From: Paenibacillus sp. FSL R5-0766
GTDB taxonomy: Bacteria > Bacillota > Bacilli > Paenibacillales > Paenibacillaceae
DNA: 64,000 nt
Reading direction: 5' to 3'
Assembly: GCF_037971845.1 (NCBI RefSeq)
Contig: NZ_CP150227.1
Span: forward strand, 248,001 to 312,000
The notes beneath the pieces were generated by a model. That model searched no databases and had not been told where the DNA came from. It worked only from the letters and a program-made list of their open reading frames with translations. The position numbers were made by a program, and so were the translations under genes. Positions 19,701 through 26,893 of this stretch are shown in pieces (the stretch's first letter is position 1; every line of letters begins with the position of its first letter).

Positions 19701-19910
19701 TCGGGAACGGTACTACGTTTCTACGAATCATCAGGAAGTCGAGAAACGGTGCATGTCCAGTGGGCTGAAAAGGAAATCAAAGCGTCCATCATTAATCTGT
19801 TGGAGGATGAGATCCATCCGTTGGCTAGTGTGAAGGGAGCATTCGAACTGAAATTCAAACCGTATGAGATTAAGTCAGTGAAGCTTGTTCCAATGAATCC
19901 AAATACGTAA
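16779..19910 (+). CDS. alpha-mannosidase, GH38
   Basis: Cytoplasmic enzyme that removes alpha-mannose, for example from N-glycan cores. At 1043 aa it is the usual GH38 size. Zn-binding GQSHIDIAWLW (H249, D251) lies after an N-terminal sandwich region. Nucleophile D326 is in WVEPDLNIPSGE, and WLPDTFGYCASLPQ and NQFHDIIPGTSI are further active-site motifs. The C-terminal half is beta-rich. The start at 16779 overlaps the GH3 stop by 4 nt (ATGA) and is preceded by GGGGGTGGAGGT, so expression is coupled. Two TIM-barrel isomerase genes follow closely. Confidence 0.95.
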   Translation: MIRIQRFIEDLKQRQWLDTIELPAWEMQRARYIRPGEYEYEQAYENEDEQAEKAMQCLNPLNSVHGTTYFLSKRVEIPAEWQDQAVGLIFEAGGEGLLKVNGIPYHGLDRNHGFVPLPRSRVGNTPQLEIELYDPIPEPHDSLNRQAVIQPPIQGIRAALVHVNQPLQSLMYSVTVLAESLRAYNEKEPKRMALVQAIHQVMDNMYNDPERWSDAAWIQNFEHGLVQSVQQEDPEEYRSGFMHLVGQSHIDIAWLWPVRETVRKSSRTFSTMCTLMDTYPDFVYSQSQPQLYAFVKDHHPELYERVKARIAEGRWELVGGMWVEPDLNIPSGESLVRQILYGQNFYQAEFGKRSNIEWLPDTFGYCASLPQMLKLADIPYFMTTKLNWNDTNVFPYDLFDWVGIDGTSVLAYLNHGVNEHTRPKDVDEHWQSFKQKDVHPEQMLLYGHGDGGGGVTNEMVEFAERSHLMVGQPISKFSTAGAFFEDISLNHPTLPKWHGDLYLELHRGTYTTHARNKRSNRKAEVLYREAEIWGQFAGAYGAHTKNDLDEGWKLIMLNQFHDIIPGTSIPEVYVTSTEEYTKVFALGTSALRETLDTLAENIATDEVDGLPYIIFNSLGWKRGENITITGDAHLARMAAFDRQGNRLACDLEQKEDKYTLLVHVPSIPAFGYTTIWLREASDVILPVREEKSFPSTWETEFYTLEFNDLGEITRWYDKTVGRDWLKPGDRANEWQFFHDKPTYWDAWDIDPRFESQRAGAVQLISREIVQRGATRDVLRFVWKLNQSEISQDIILHRYQRRVDFHTKVNWNESHKLLKVAFPVDLVAAKATYEIPFGALERPTHNNTSWEQAQFEVCGHRWADISEGNSGVSLLNDCKYGYDIKDRTIRLSLLRAPKWPDEHADQGEHEFTYSFLPHQGDWRQAAVVRRAMELNHLVEVVAASQHSGPLPAEHAWVQFQSEHVILDAVKPAEDGSGTVLRFYESSGSRETVHVQWAEKEIKASIINLLEDEIHPLASVKGAFELKFKPYEIKSVKLVPMNPNT

Positions 19911-19927
19911 TCTTCAGGAGGTATGAC

Positions 19928-20803
19928 ATGAAATTAACGAATAAGATCGGTGTCATCGTGGATAGTTTTGGTGTAGGTGTACGGGAAGGGTTGAACAAAG
20001 CCAAAGACGTAGGTGCAGAAGGTGTGCAGATCTATGCCGTCAAGGGAGAGATGGACCCTGAAAATTTGTCACCTGCGGCGCGTAAGGAGTTGAAGAGTTA
20101 CATCGATTCGTTGGATCTCGACATTTCAGCATTGGTTGGTGATTTGGGTGGGCATGGGTTTCAGGTCAAGGAAGATAATCCGTGGAAAGTAGAGAAGTCG
20201 AAGCGGATCGTGGATCTGGCCCTCGATCTGGGCACCAACATCGTCACCACACATATCGGTATTGTTCCACACGACCCTTCATCGGAAGTCTACGCCACGC
20301 TGCATGCTGCTTGTGAGGAGTTGGGCCAATACGCCAAAAGTGTTGGCGCATACTTTGCCATTGAGACAGGACCGGAAACGGCTGCTGACTTGAAAGGATT
20401 CCTGGATACGCTGTCGACCAACGGAGTATCGGTGAATTTTGACCCGGCGAACATGGTGATGGTGACCGGAGATGATCCGGCGCGGGGCGTTCACCTGCTC
20501 AAGGATTACATCGTACATACCCATGTGAAGGATGGTGTGCGGTTGAAGGAAGTTGACCCACGAGACGTATACGGAGCGGTCGGTTATGCCCCTATGGATC
20601 ACGATAAGATTGCCGAGATGGTCTCTTCCGGGACGTTCTTCCGTGAGGTGCCACTGGGCGAGGGTGGCGTTGATTTTGACGGATACTTTGCAGCGCTTCA
20701 GGAGATTGGTTACACCGGTTATCTGACGATTGAACGCGAGGTAGGTCATCAGCCGGAGCAGGACATTCGTAAGGCGGTTCAATTTATCCAACAATATCGA
20801 TAG
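19928..20803 (+). CDS. sugar phosphate isomerase/epimerase-like TIM-barrel protein
   Basis: Xylose-isomerase-like TIM barrel of 291 aa. It begins KLTNKIGVIVDSFG and contains the metal-site strands FAIETGPE, VNFDPANMVMVTGDDP, VHTHVKDG and C-terminal TIEREVG. Related proteins are hydroxypyruvate isomerase, tagatose epimerase and L-xylulose-5-P epimerase types; the substrate is not deducible. RBS TCAGGAGGT is strong. It is clearly diverged from its neighbour at 20816, so it is not a recent tandem duplicate. Located 17 bp after GH38 in the same operon. Confidence 0.87.
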   Translation: MKLTNKIGVIVDSFGVGVREGLNKAKDVGAEGVQIYAVKGEMDPENLSPAARKELKSYIDSLDLDISALVGDLGGHGFQVKEDNPWKVEKSKRIVDLALDLGTNIVTTHIGIVPHDPSSEVYATLHAACEELGQYAKSVGAYFAIETGPETAADLKGFLDTLSTNGVSVNFDPANMVMVTGDDPARGVHLLKDYIVHTHVKDGVRLKEVDPRDVYGAVGYAPMDHDKIAEMVSSGTFFREVPLGEGGVDFDGYFAALQEIGYTGYLTIEREVGHQPEQDIRKAVQFIQQYR

Positions 20804-20815
20804 GGAGCTGAGCAG

Positions 20816-21688
20816 ATGAAAGTGGGCCTGAGCACGTATAGTTTGTTGAACGATTTGAATTCGGGTGAGATGACGGTGCTGGATGTGATCGACTGGATTG
20901 CGGCGAACGGCGGCGAGCATATGGAGATGGTGCCTTACGGTTACACTGTTGAGGATAATCACGATCTGGCGGATGCGATTCGGGAACGGGCAGCGTCTGC
21001 GGGTATTGAACTGTCCAACTACTCCATGCCAGCGAATTTCGTGCAGGAGACGGAAGAGGCGTTTGAAGAGGAGATGGCCAGGGTCAAAAGACATGTGGAT
21101 GTCGTACACCGAATGGGTGTAAAACATATGCGTCATGACGTCACGGCGTTTACCCTGCCAAAGGAGAAGATGACCATCACCTGGTTCGAGGAACATCTGC
21201 CGCTGATGGTACGGGGAAGCCAGATTATTGCGGATTATGCCGCGCAGTTTGGCATCACGACAACCATTGAAAATCACGGCTTCAGCGTGCAGGCGAGTGA
21301 TCGGGTGCAGCGTGTTCTTTATGCTGTAGATCGTCCGAACTTCAAAACAACACTCGATATTGGCAACTTCATGTGCGTGGATGAGAATCCGATCATCGGC
21401 GTCATGAAAAATCTGCCGTACGCTTCTCTGGTCCACTTCAAAGATTTCTACTTCCGTCCTTATGATGAGCATCCGGGTGAGGGTGAATGGTTCACGACAG
21501 CCTACGGTAACTTCCTGCGAGGGGCCATCGTTGGACAAGGTGACATTCCAATTCGTAAAATTGTAAAGTTGATCAAAGACTCCGGCTATGATGGCAACAT
21601 TACGGTGGAGTTCGAAGGCATGGAGGAATGTAAATCCGCATCCAAAATCGCCATGGACAACCTGCGCCGCTTCTGGGAAGAGGCGTAA
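20816..21688 (+). CDS. sugar phosphate isomerase/epimerase-like TIM-barrel protein (paralogue of 3504 gene)
   Basis: A 290-aa TIM barrel starting MKVGLSTYSL, with IENHG, TTLDIGNFMCVDE, VHFKDF and TVEFEGMEE. By eye it is roughly 60% identical to the protein at 3504-4370 along its whole length, with matching ends (MDN.RR.W.EA). The two probably perform the same or a closely similar reaction on different products or under different regulation. RBS: GGGAGCTGAGCAG. It is the last gene of the glycan operon, and a bidirectional terminator follows. Confidence 0.87.
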   Translation: MKVGLSTYSLLNDLNSGEMTVLDVIDWIAANGGEHMEMVPYGYTVEDNHDLADAIRERAASAGIELSNYSMPANFVQETEEAFEEEMARVKRHVDVVHRMGVKHMRHDVTAFTLPKEKMTITWFEEHLPLMVRGSQIIADYAAQFGITTTIENHGFSVQASDRVQRVLYAVDRPNFKTTLDIGNFMCVDENPIIGVMKNLPYASLVHFKDFYFRPYDEHPGEGEWFTTAYGNFLRGAIVGQGDIPIRKIVKLIKDSGYDGNITVEFEGMEECKSASKIAMDNLRRFWEEA

Positions 21689-21722
21689 CGAAGCATGACG
21701 AAACATAATAAGGGAATGGATC

Positions 21723-21751
21723 AAGGGCCACTTTTCGAAGTGGCTCTTATT
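21723..21751. terminator. bidirectional terminator between glycan operon and merR
   Basis: An 11-bp stem (21723-21733/21738-21748) closed by a TTCG tetraloop lies between converging genes. The A/T-rich flanks give short U-runs on both strands. Confidence 0.75.
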
Positions 21752-22508
21752 GTTGATCATCAGGATTCTGGACTGCCCATCGATCCAGGATCATTTCGAT
21801 GTAACGCATGGTATCCGTTGTCATACCATATACACGAGCTGACTGATCATCCTCTGGGGTGATATAATCCCAATATTTTTCTGCCAATTCTGCATTCCCT
21901 TGAAAAGCCCTTTCAGCATAATCAGAGATTCGGATGGCCAGTAACCGTGAGGCTTCGGAATCCGGAGGTTCCATCTTGCATGCATGAATATCCTTAAGAA
22001 TATCAGCCCATTCCATTGATATTGAATTGTTCTGATTATTCAGAGGTAACGATTCCATTTCTTCAGGTGTAAAAAAATCTTGACGGAACTTGCCCGGAGG
22101 TTGATCCAGTTCACGGATGAAGCCCAACATCTCATCCAGACTGATTGTACCGGAGGCTCTGATGGCATATAGGGTTGAAAAAAGAAGATGCTCGACCTTG
22201 CTTAATCTCTTCTGCTGCTCCTTAACGACGGCCAGTTGTTGTTCCAACGTATTATTCCATAACGTAAGGGTACTCTCTGGTTCGGAGCGATCAGCATCCT
22301 GATCGAGGAATTCTCCAATCTCATTCAATTTAAAATGCATTTTCTTCAGAATGGTAATCTGCTGAAGCCGTAAAATATCCTTTTCACCATATAAGCGATA
22401 CTGATTGTTCTCATTACGGGCCGGTCGCAGTAAACCCAGCTTCTCATAATAATGCAGTGTTCGGATGGATACTCCGGTATGTTTGGATAGTTGTCCAACG
22501 GTATACAA
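21747..22508 (-). CDS. MerR-family transcriptional regulator
   Basis: A 253-aa regulator with an N-terminal winged HTH typical of MerR (YTVGQLSKHTGVSIRTLHYYEKLGLL...YRLYGEKDILRLQQI). A coiled-coil dimerisation helix (~75-115) and a ~140-residue effector domain of TipAS-like length follow. TTG at 22508 is the likely start, because GAGGGAGGG sits 9 nt upstream; an in-frame ATG further upstream lies inside the protease gene. It is cotranscribed with, and 16 bp downstream of, the CPBP protease gene, which it may regulate. The inducer is unknown. Confidence 0.82.
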   Translation of the reverse strand: MYTVGQLSKHTGVSIRTLHYYEKLGLLRPARNENNQYRLYGEKDILRLQQITILKKMHFKLNEIGEFLDQDADRSEPESTLTLWNNTLEQQLAVVKEQQKRLSKVEHLLFSTLYAIRASGTISLDEMLGFIRELDQPPGKFRQDFFTPEEMESLPLNNQNNSISMEWADILKDIHACKMEPPDSEASRLLAIRISDYAERAFQGNAELAEKYWDYITPEDDQSARVYGMTTDTMRYIEMILDRWAVQNPDDQQ

Positions 22509-22524
22509 CAGGCAGATCCCTCCC

Positions 22525-23403
22525 TCATGATTTATGTATTCTCCACCAGCGCCATGCATTGAGCACCGCCAGAATGATCCCGCCGACAAAGATTATCATC
22601 ATATACAAAATAAATATTTCGGCCAACCCGTTATCTTGCGCGGTATAGCTTAACAATGCCGGTCTATCACCTGGCATAATAACGAATCGGGCTACTTCCA
22701 GGTAAGCGACATGAAATCCAATGGAGGCCCATAGAGAACCGGTCAAATTGCGCAGAAGCTGTAACGTAATACCATAGGTCAAGAGCAGGATCATATAATC
22801 CAAGGTTATCCGGTTTCCGGCATCCATACCGACGAGCTCTTGCAATAGGCCGACACTCATTGGAACCAGCAGAAAGAGTATGATTTGAGTTACATAAGCG
22901 AAAAACACAGGAAGTCGCAGTCTGAGGCGTAATCCATCATAGACCATGCCTCGCATGGATAGTTCCTCTGGCAAAGCTTCATACAAGAAAGCAATACAAC
23001 TATTAAGTACGACAGCAAGCAAGAACTCGGCTGAGAAGTGCCACTCCGTAATCGTAATCCAGTTGTTCATACTGGCTATCGCTAACCCGATAAAGGCCAG
23101 AGAAGTGGCAAATAATGCGCCAAAGAGCAAGTGAATTATGCTTTTTCCTGTCAGAGGAAGAAGAACGGACTTCATATGGAAGTGTCTTCGAATGACGAAT
23201 AATACGGGTAAGACGATACTAATAATGACAACAGCTTGGGTGAGATGAACCATCCATTCAGCAGCAACAACAATAGTGCTGATAAACTCCCCTGCGAGTG
23301 TAGCAAAAAACAGACCCAATGTCATTGTCAACCAACTCATTCCAATAATGGCTATACCACTGCTGCGTCGTTTCTTGGTTACATGTTCAGGTGACATACT
23401 CAT
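22525..23403 (-). CDS. CPBP-family intramembrane metalloprotease (Abi/CAAX-like)
   Basis: A 292-aa polytopic membrane protein with about eight hydrophobic helices. The family signature EExxxR lies in ALPEELSMRGMVYDG, where the paired Glu and Arg are the putative active site. A later hydrophobic helix supplies the conserved LLQELVG/LLTYGITLQ region, although the classical FxxxH and HxxxN/D motifs are not clear-cut. Such proteins cleave prenylated or small membrane substrates or confer bacteriocin self-immunity. RBS AGGAGG is 8 nt before ATG. It is in an operon with merR. Confidence 0.75.
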   Translation of the reverse strand: MSMSPEHVTKKRRSSGIAIIGMSWLTMTLGLFFATLAGEFISTIVVAAEWMVHLTQAVVIISIVLPVLFVIRRHFHMKSVLLPLTGKSIIHLLFGALFATSLAFIGLAIASMNNWITITEWHFSAEFLLAVVLNSCIAFLYEALPEELSMRGMVYDGLRLRLRLPVFFAYVTQIILFLLVPMSVGLLQELVGMDAGNRITLDYMILLLTYGITLQLLRNLTGSLWASIGFHVAYLEVARFVIMPGDRPALLSYTAQDNGLAEIFILYMMIIFVGGIILAVLNAWRWWRIHKS

Positions 23404-23580
23404 GCTAATCCCCTCCTGAAGCCAGTATAAACCCTCGAGTTAACGTCAGGGTCAAGCAGGAAATCTGCCTATCAGAATATGGTTCTGCGCAAGGATTAAG
23501 TTACGAGCAGCACAAGTGTGGTATACTGGATATATTCAGCCTGATAATAACTGGCTATGGATAGGAGATGTCACTGATCT

Positions 23581-23808
23581 ATGCAGGTATTCGAGGACTG
23601 GAATCAGAAAGTAAAGAGGACGTTTAATGCTACGAACCCCGAGGTAGTGTTGACGGTATCGGAAGCTGGAAGTTTGCTTGGTTTGACCAAAGACCAGATG
23701 AAACTGTACGTGGACAAGAACAAACTAACGAAGGTCCCGATCATGAGAAGTGTTCACCGATACCTCTTATTGAAAAGTGAAATAGATAACATCGTTCAAG
23801 CTCGATAA
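23581..23808 (+). CDS. small helix-turn-helix protein
   Basis: A 75-aa protein with a central excisionase/MerR-like HTH: VLTVSEAGSLLGLTKDQMKLYVDKNKL followed by a basic wing-like strand and helix. It resembles the small DNA-binding domain proteins annotated as excisionase-like, but no integrase or att site is nearby. ATG follows GATAGGAGATGTCACTGATCT. A strong terminator at 23828 makes it monocistronic. Role unknown. Confidence 0.7.
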   Translation: MQVFEDWNQKVKRTFNATNPEVVLTVSEAGSLLGLTKDQMKLYVDKNKLTKVPIMRSVHRYLLLKSEIDNIVQAR

Positions 23809-23827
23809 TTTCATAGGATTGAACACA

Positions 23828-23868
23828 ACCATTTTACCGATAGGATTCGGGAGAGTGGTCTTTTTTTT
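23828..23868 (+). terminator. intrinsic terminator after small HTH gene
   Basis: Arms 23828-23835/23852-23859 (ACCATTTT/AGAGTGGT) and an inner CCGA/TCGG are separated by one mismatch. The structure is followed by C and eight T. It rules out a TTG start at 23819 for the next gene. Confidence 0.85.
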
Positions 23869-23887
23869 ATCGGAAAGGGGACAGAAT

Positions 23888-24448
23888 GTGCTGAATAAAG
23901 TGTCAGGTTGGTTCTATCAGCGGGTGAATTGGAAATGGGTTGTAGCTGCGGTTGTTGTTTTTGCCTGTTTTATTGCATTCATTCTGCCCTGGCAGGCGGC
24001 AAAGTCGGAGGAGGCCACAGGTGGTGGGCAGTCCCCGGATTCATCGTTTCTGTACACGGCGGATGATCTTTATCAGATGGCTGAGCAGTATGGAGAAGCA
24101 GGGCGAAGCGCCTATATTCAGGCACGGTTCAAATTTGATCTCATATGGCCGTTGGCCTATCTGTTCCTCTTGGTTGTTCTGTTATCGATACTCTATCGCG
24201 TGCTTCCGGTAAAGAGTCGCTGGCGTTGGGTGAATCTGATTCCGGTCTTAGGTTGGGCTATGGACATGCTTGAAAATATAGGTGCATCCCTGATCATGTA
24301 TCGTTATCCTGAACGTACGCCTGTGCTTACTGAACTCACTCCGATATGTACCCTGTTGAAATGGTGCCTGATCTATGCCAGTTTTGCAGCACTGGTTCCG
24401 GGTGTTCTGATCACGGTTCTCTATTATATACGCAAGCGCAAGAAGTAG
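23888..24448 (+). CDS. hypothetical membrane protein
   Basis: A 186-aa protein from the GTG at 23888, which has GGAAAGGGG upstream and lies past the terminator; the longer reading from a TTG at 23819 would cross that hairpin. Helices are near residues 17-37 (VVAAVVVFACFIAFILPW), ~90-112 (LIWPLAYLFLLVVLLSILY), ~120-140 and ~155-178. A loop of ~45 residues follows the first helix. No family was recognised with confidence. It is expressed alone. Confidence 0.7.
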   Translation: MLNKVSGWFYQRVNWKWVVAAVVVFACFIAFILPWQAAKSEEATGGGQSPDSSFLYTADDLYQMAEQYGEAGRSAYIQARFKFDLIWPLAYLFLLVVLLSILYRVLPVKSRWRWVNLIPVLGWAMDMLENIGASLIMYRYPERTPVLTELTPICTLLKWCLIYASFAALVPGVLITVLYYIRKRKK

Positions 24449-24615
24449 TGGAGAGAGGGATGGATTAAAAATTATTTGGTAACCCTAATCGTGTAATGGT
24501 CCAACAGAAGTAGTGAGAAAATATACGCTTGTCAAAGGACAAGCTGTTCATATATACTCATGTCGCAAGTGGCGTGAGTCGTATAATTACATGAGCCCAA
24601 GGAGATGAAGAACGC

Positions 24616-25044
24616 ATGTCGATCAGCTTGAATGTGTATCTGGTAACAGACGGTAATGGACGTGAAGCGGTAGAATTTTATCAAAAGGCATTTGGAGCCG
24701 AAGTGCTCGCGCTTCAAACATTTGGCGATGGTCCGTCTGACCCGAATCACCCCATCCCGCCAGAAGCGAAAGACCGCATTATGCATGCTTCATTGCAGAT
24801 TGGCGGCTCGGTATTAATGTTGTCTGATACGTTTCCAGGCATGCCGCACACTGTAGGTAATCATATTACGGTTACAGTGAACACGGATACGGCGGAAGAA
24901 GCCAAAGCGATTTTCAACCAGTTGCAAGACGGTGGCGAAGTGAAAATGCCGATACAAGAAACGTTCTGGAGTCCAGCCTATGGCTCGGTTGTCGACAAAT
25001 TTGGTGTACAGTTTCAGATCAGTGCTACGCCGGGACAAGCTTAA
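24616..25044 (+). CDS. VOC-superfamily protein (PhnB/glyoxalase-like)
   Basis: A 142-aa vicinal-oxygen-chelate fold of the PhnB/YxeI type. It opens with a beta strand, then EAVEFYQKAFGAEVLA, then HASLQIGGSVLMLSDTFPG, GNHITVTVNTDTAEEAKAIFNQL and SPAYGSVVDKFGVQFQIS. These repeated beta-alpha-beta-beta-beta units and the FG(V/I)QFQI end are characteristic. The enzymatic role in this subgroup is mostly unknown; it may be bleomycin/fosfomycin-resistance-like or a demethylubiquinone-like fold. RBS: CAAGGAGATG. A bidirectional terminator follows. Confidence 0.85.
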   Translation: MSISLNVYLVTDGNGREAVEFYQKAFGAEVLALQTFGDGPSDPNHPIPPEAKDRIMHASLQIGGSVLMLSDTFPGMPHTVGNHITVTVNTDTAEEAKAIFNQLQDGGEVKMPIQETFWSPAYGSVVDKFGVQFQISATPGQA

Positions 25045-25080
25045 GAGTGTACTCTTCGCTAATATAAACTTCAAATGGCA

Positions 25081-25124
25081 AAAACCTCCGCGGTCTGCTT
25101 TGAGCAGTTGTGGAGGTTTTTTTT
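25081..25124. terminator. bidirectional intrinsic terminator
   Basis: AAAACCTCC pairs with GGAGGTTTT (from ~25112), flanked by T-rich sequence on both strands, between converging genes. Confidence 0.85.
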
Positions 25125-25161
25125 GCTTTTTTTGTAATGAATCCTGATTAATCTTCCTTGA

Positions 25162-26019
25162 TTAGTCTTCCTTCTGAATCTTGGAAGGATTGTTGATTTT
25201 ATAGGGAACCGGGTTACGTGTCAGCTTCTTCTTGATAATTTTCGCTTCAAACGTGATAACATCGCCCACTTCCAGTTCTTGTTTCTTAACCGTGGCACTG
25301 TGGCTTGACCAGGCTTCCCCAACATCAATGACGTCTGGCTCCGTAATGGTAACTGCTTCATAGATGATGACTTCATCGTCATTGTCCGAGAAGTGATTCG
25401 GCACAGTGGTGAACTCTTTGACAACGGCACTCATCTTCACTTTACCTTCTGGCAGATCAATTTTGACGCTCTTAGCTTTGCTCGCTGTTTTGGCTTTAGG
25501 TTTGGCATCACTGGCTGCCCCAGACTGAGGTCCAACATACTCTTCTACTAACCCATCCGGATCACCCTTCAGCCCCAAGGAGAATTCATCTGTGTCCGTA
25601 TCGTCCGAATCATCCAGATCCACCGGCATTTCATCCGGGTTTACCAGGGCATCTGGAGTTGGCGTAACATCAGCAGGGGTGACTGGTACGACTGTATCCG
25701 AAGTTGTCGATTCTGTACTTCGGTCTGACCCGGCATTACTTATGCTTCTGGCGCTGTAACTGGACGCTTGCATTTCCTTCAGATAAGACGGGTGAATACA
25801 ATGCTTTTGCCCATTATCCAGTTGAATAACAGCTGCCATGTGATCCACATATCCAATGATGGTGCACGGCATGTTTAATCCGTTTCCTTTATAATAGAAC
25901 GTTTTGAGTTTGGTTGCTTTACCGGAAAGCAAGCCCCACTCCTGACATTTCTCAATCAGCTCGTCTTCGTTATCCAGCGCAATAAAATCCTGCGGTTCAA
26001 TCATAAATGCGTATGTCAT
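25162..26019 (-). CDS. unknown two-domain protein with acidic linker and possible OB-fold
   Basis: A 285-aa protein from the Met at 26019, which has GAAGGGCGG upstream; in-frame starts exist up to 26067 without a good RBS. Residues ~1-85 form a compact N-terminal domain (MTYAFMIEPQDFIALDNEDEL...). A ~100-residue Pro/Thr/Asp-rich linker follows. The C-terminal ~95 residues show a strand pattern (VIIYEAVTITEPDVIDVGEAWSS...; LEVGDVITFEAKIIKKKL) like an OB-fold nucleic-acid-binding barrel. No family was recognised. It stands alone between convergent and divergent neighbours. Confidence 0.65.
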   Translation of the reverse strand: MTYAFMIEPQDFIALDNEDELIEKCQEWGLLSGKATKLKTFYYKGNGLNMPCTIIGYVDHMAAVIQLDNGQKHCIHPSYLKEMQASSYSARSISNAGSDRSTESTTSDTVVPVTPADVTPTPDALVNPDEMPVDLDDSDDTDTDEFSLGLKGDPDGLVEEYVGPQSGAASDAKPKAKTASKAKSVKIDLPEGKVKMSAVVKEFTTVPNHFSDNDDEVIIYEAVTITEPDVIDVGEAWSSHSATVKKQELEVGDVITFEAKIIKKKLTRNPVPYKINNPSKIQKED

Positions 26020-26243
26020 ATGGAATTTCCGCCCTTCCAATCCATTCTTCATGTTCATCGTTTCCAAATTACAACCAGTGTATCACAAATGAGCATTTTG
26101 CATAAATCCAATCACTGAAATCTGTACCCGGAGATGAAGATTATTAACGATTGCTCACAGAGGCCTATGCTATAATTTGATCAGAATATAAGGTAGGAAT
26201 TTTTATAGCCCTGATATACATATTTCAGGAAGGGAAGATCTGC

Positions 26244-26783
26244 ATGAAGAAAAAAGTAAATCATCAAGCCTTATGGCTTGCTATAGGAACGGCTATGGGA
26301 GTCAGCATTGGTACGGCTACGCAGCAGCTTGGACTCGGGATTGCTTTTGGCTTGGCGCTTGGCATTGTGATTGGTTCGGTGGTTAGCAAACGTGCAGGGT
26401 CAGACTCGGAACATATGCTCAGCGAACATGTCCGTGAATTGCACAAAACGGATGACTGGGAAGATGCGCTTCATCGCTCGCAGGCTCATCCGGTCCTTAT
26501 CCTGAAACACAGCACGACTTGTCCGACAAGTGCGAGAGCGTACAGAGAGTTTATGGCGTTTGTAGGCACCCATGCATCAGATCCCAAACAACCCATGGAT
26601 TACCGCATCGTCAAAGTGATTGAAAATCGCTCGTTGTCCCGCCATATTGCGGAAGAGACAGAGGTTCACCATGAGTCACCCCAGGTACTTCTGCTCGATC
26701 AGGGGCAAGTTGTCAATCATACCTCCCATGGCAAAATCACAAAAAAGAGATTATTGCAGTGGGCACAGAATCCATTTGGATGA
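26244..26783 (+). CDS. bacilliredoxin (BrxC/YtxJ-like) fused to N-terminal membrane segment
   Basis: Residues ~56-175 match the YtxJ/BrxC monothiol bacilliredoxin family: KHSTTCPTSARAYREF with the active Cys at C93, then ESPQVLLLDQGQVVNHTSHGKIT. Such proteins remove bacillithiol from S-bacillithiolated proteins. Family members are normally ~108 aa and soluble. Here the first ~48 residues form two glycine-zipper hydrophobic stretches (WLAIGTAMGVSIGTA and LGIAFGLALGIVIGSVV), so the protein is probably membrane-anchored with the redox domain inside the cell. RBS: AGGAAGGGAAG. Total 179 aa, monocistronic. Confidence 0.8.
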   Translation: MKKKVNHQALWLAIGTAMGVSIGTATQQLGLGIAFGLALGIVIGSVVSKRAGSDSEHMLSEHVRELHKTDDWEDALHRSQAHPVLILKHSTTCPTSARAYREFMAFVGTHASDPKQPMDYRIVKVIENRSLSRHIAEETEVHHESPQVLLLDQGQVVNHTSHGKITKKRLLQWAQNPFG

Positions 26784-26893
26784 AGTGTATGAGATAGGTT
26801 TACTTTAAAAATATCAAAAAAAATCATATCTTTGCACACGAACTTCGATTAAAATATAACTTGTCTTCATATTTATGAATCGGAGTGATCTAT

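Noticed and set aside
20279..21760. 493-codon open frame on the - strand
   Set aside because: It lies antisense across two clear isomerase genes, has no RBS and encodes no recognisable motif.
23581..23808. Excisionase of an integrated element
   Set aside because: No integrase, att repeats or other mobile genes in the vicinity.
23819..23887. Upstream TTG start of the membrane protein
   Set aside because: The segment is the terminator hairpin of the preceding gene; GTG 23888 has the RBS.
24527..24544. GCTTGTC/GACAAGC hairpin as terminator
   Set aside because: A perfect 7-bp stem but no T-run, so it was not called; it could be an operator.
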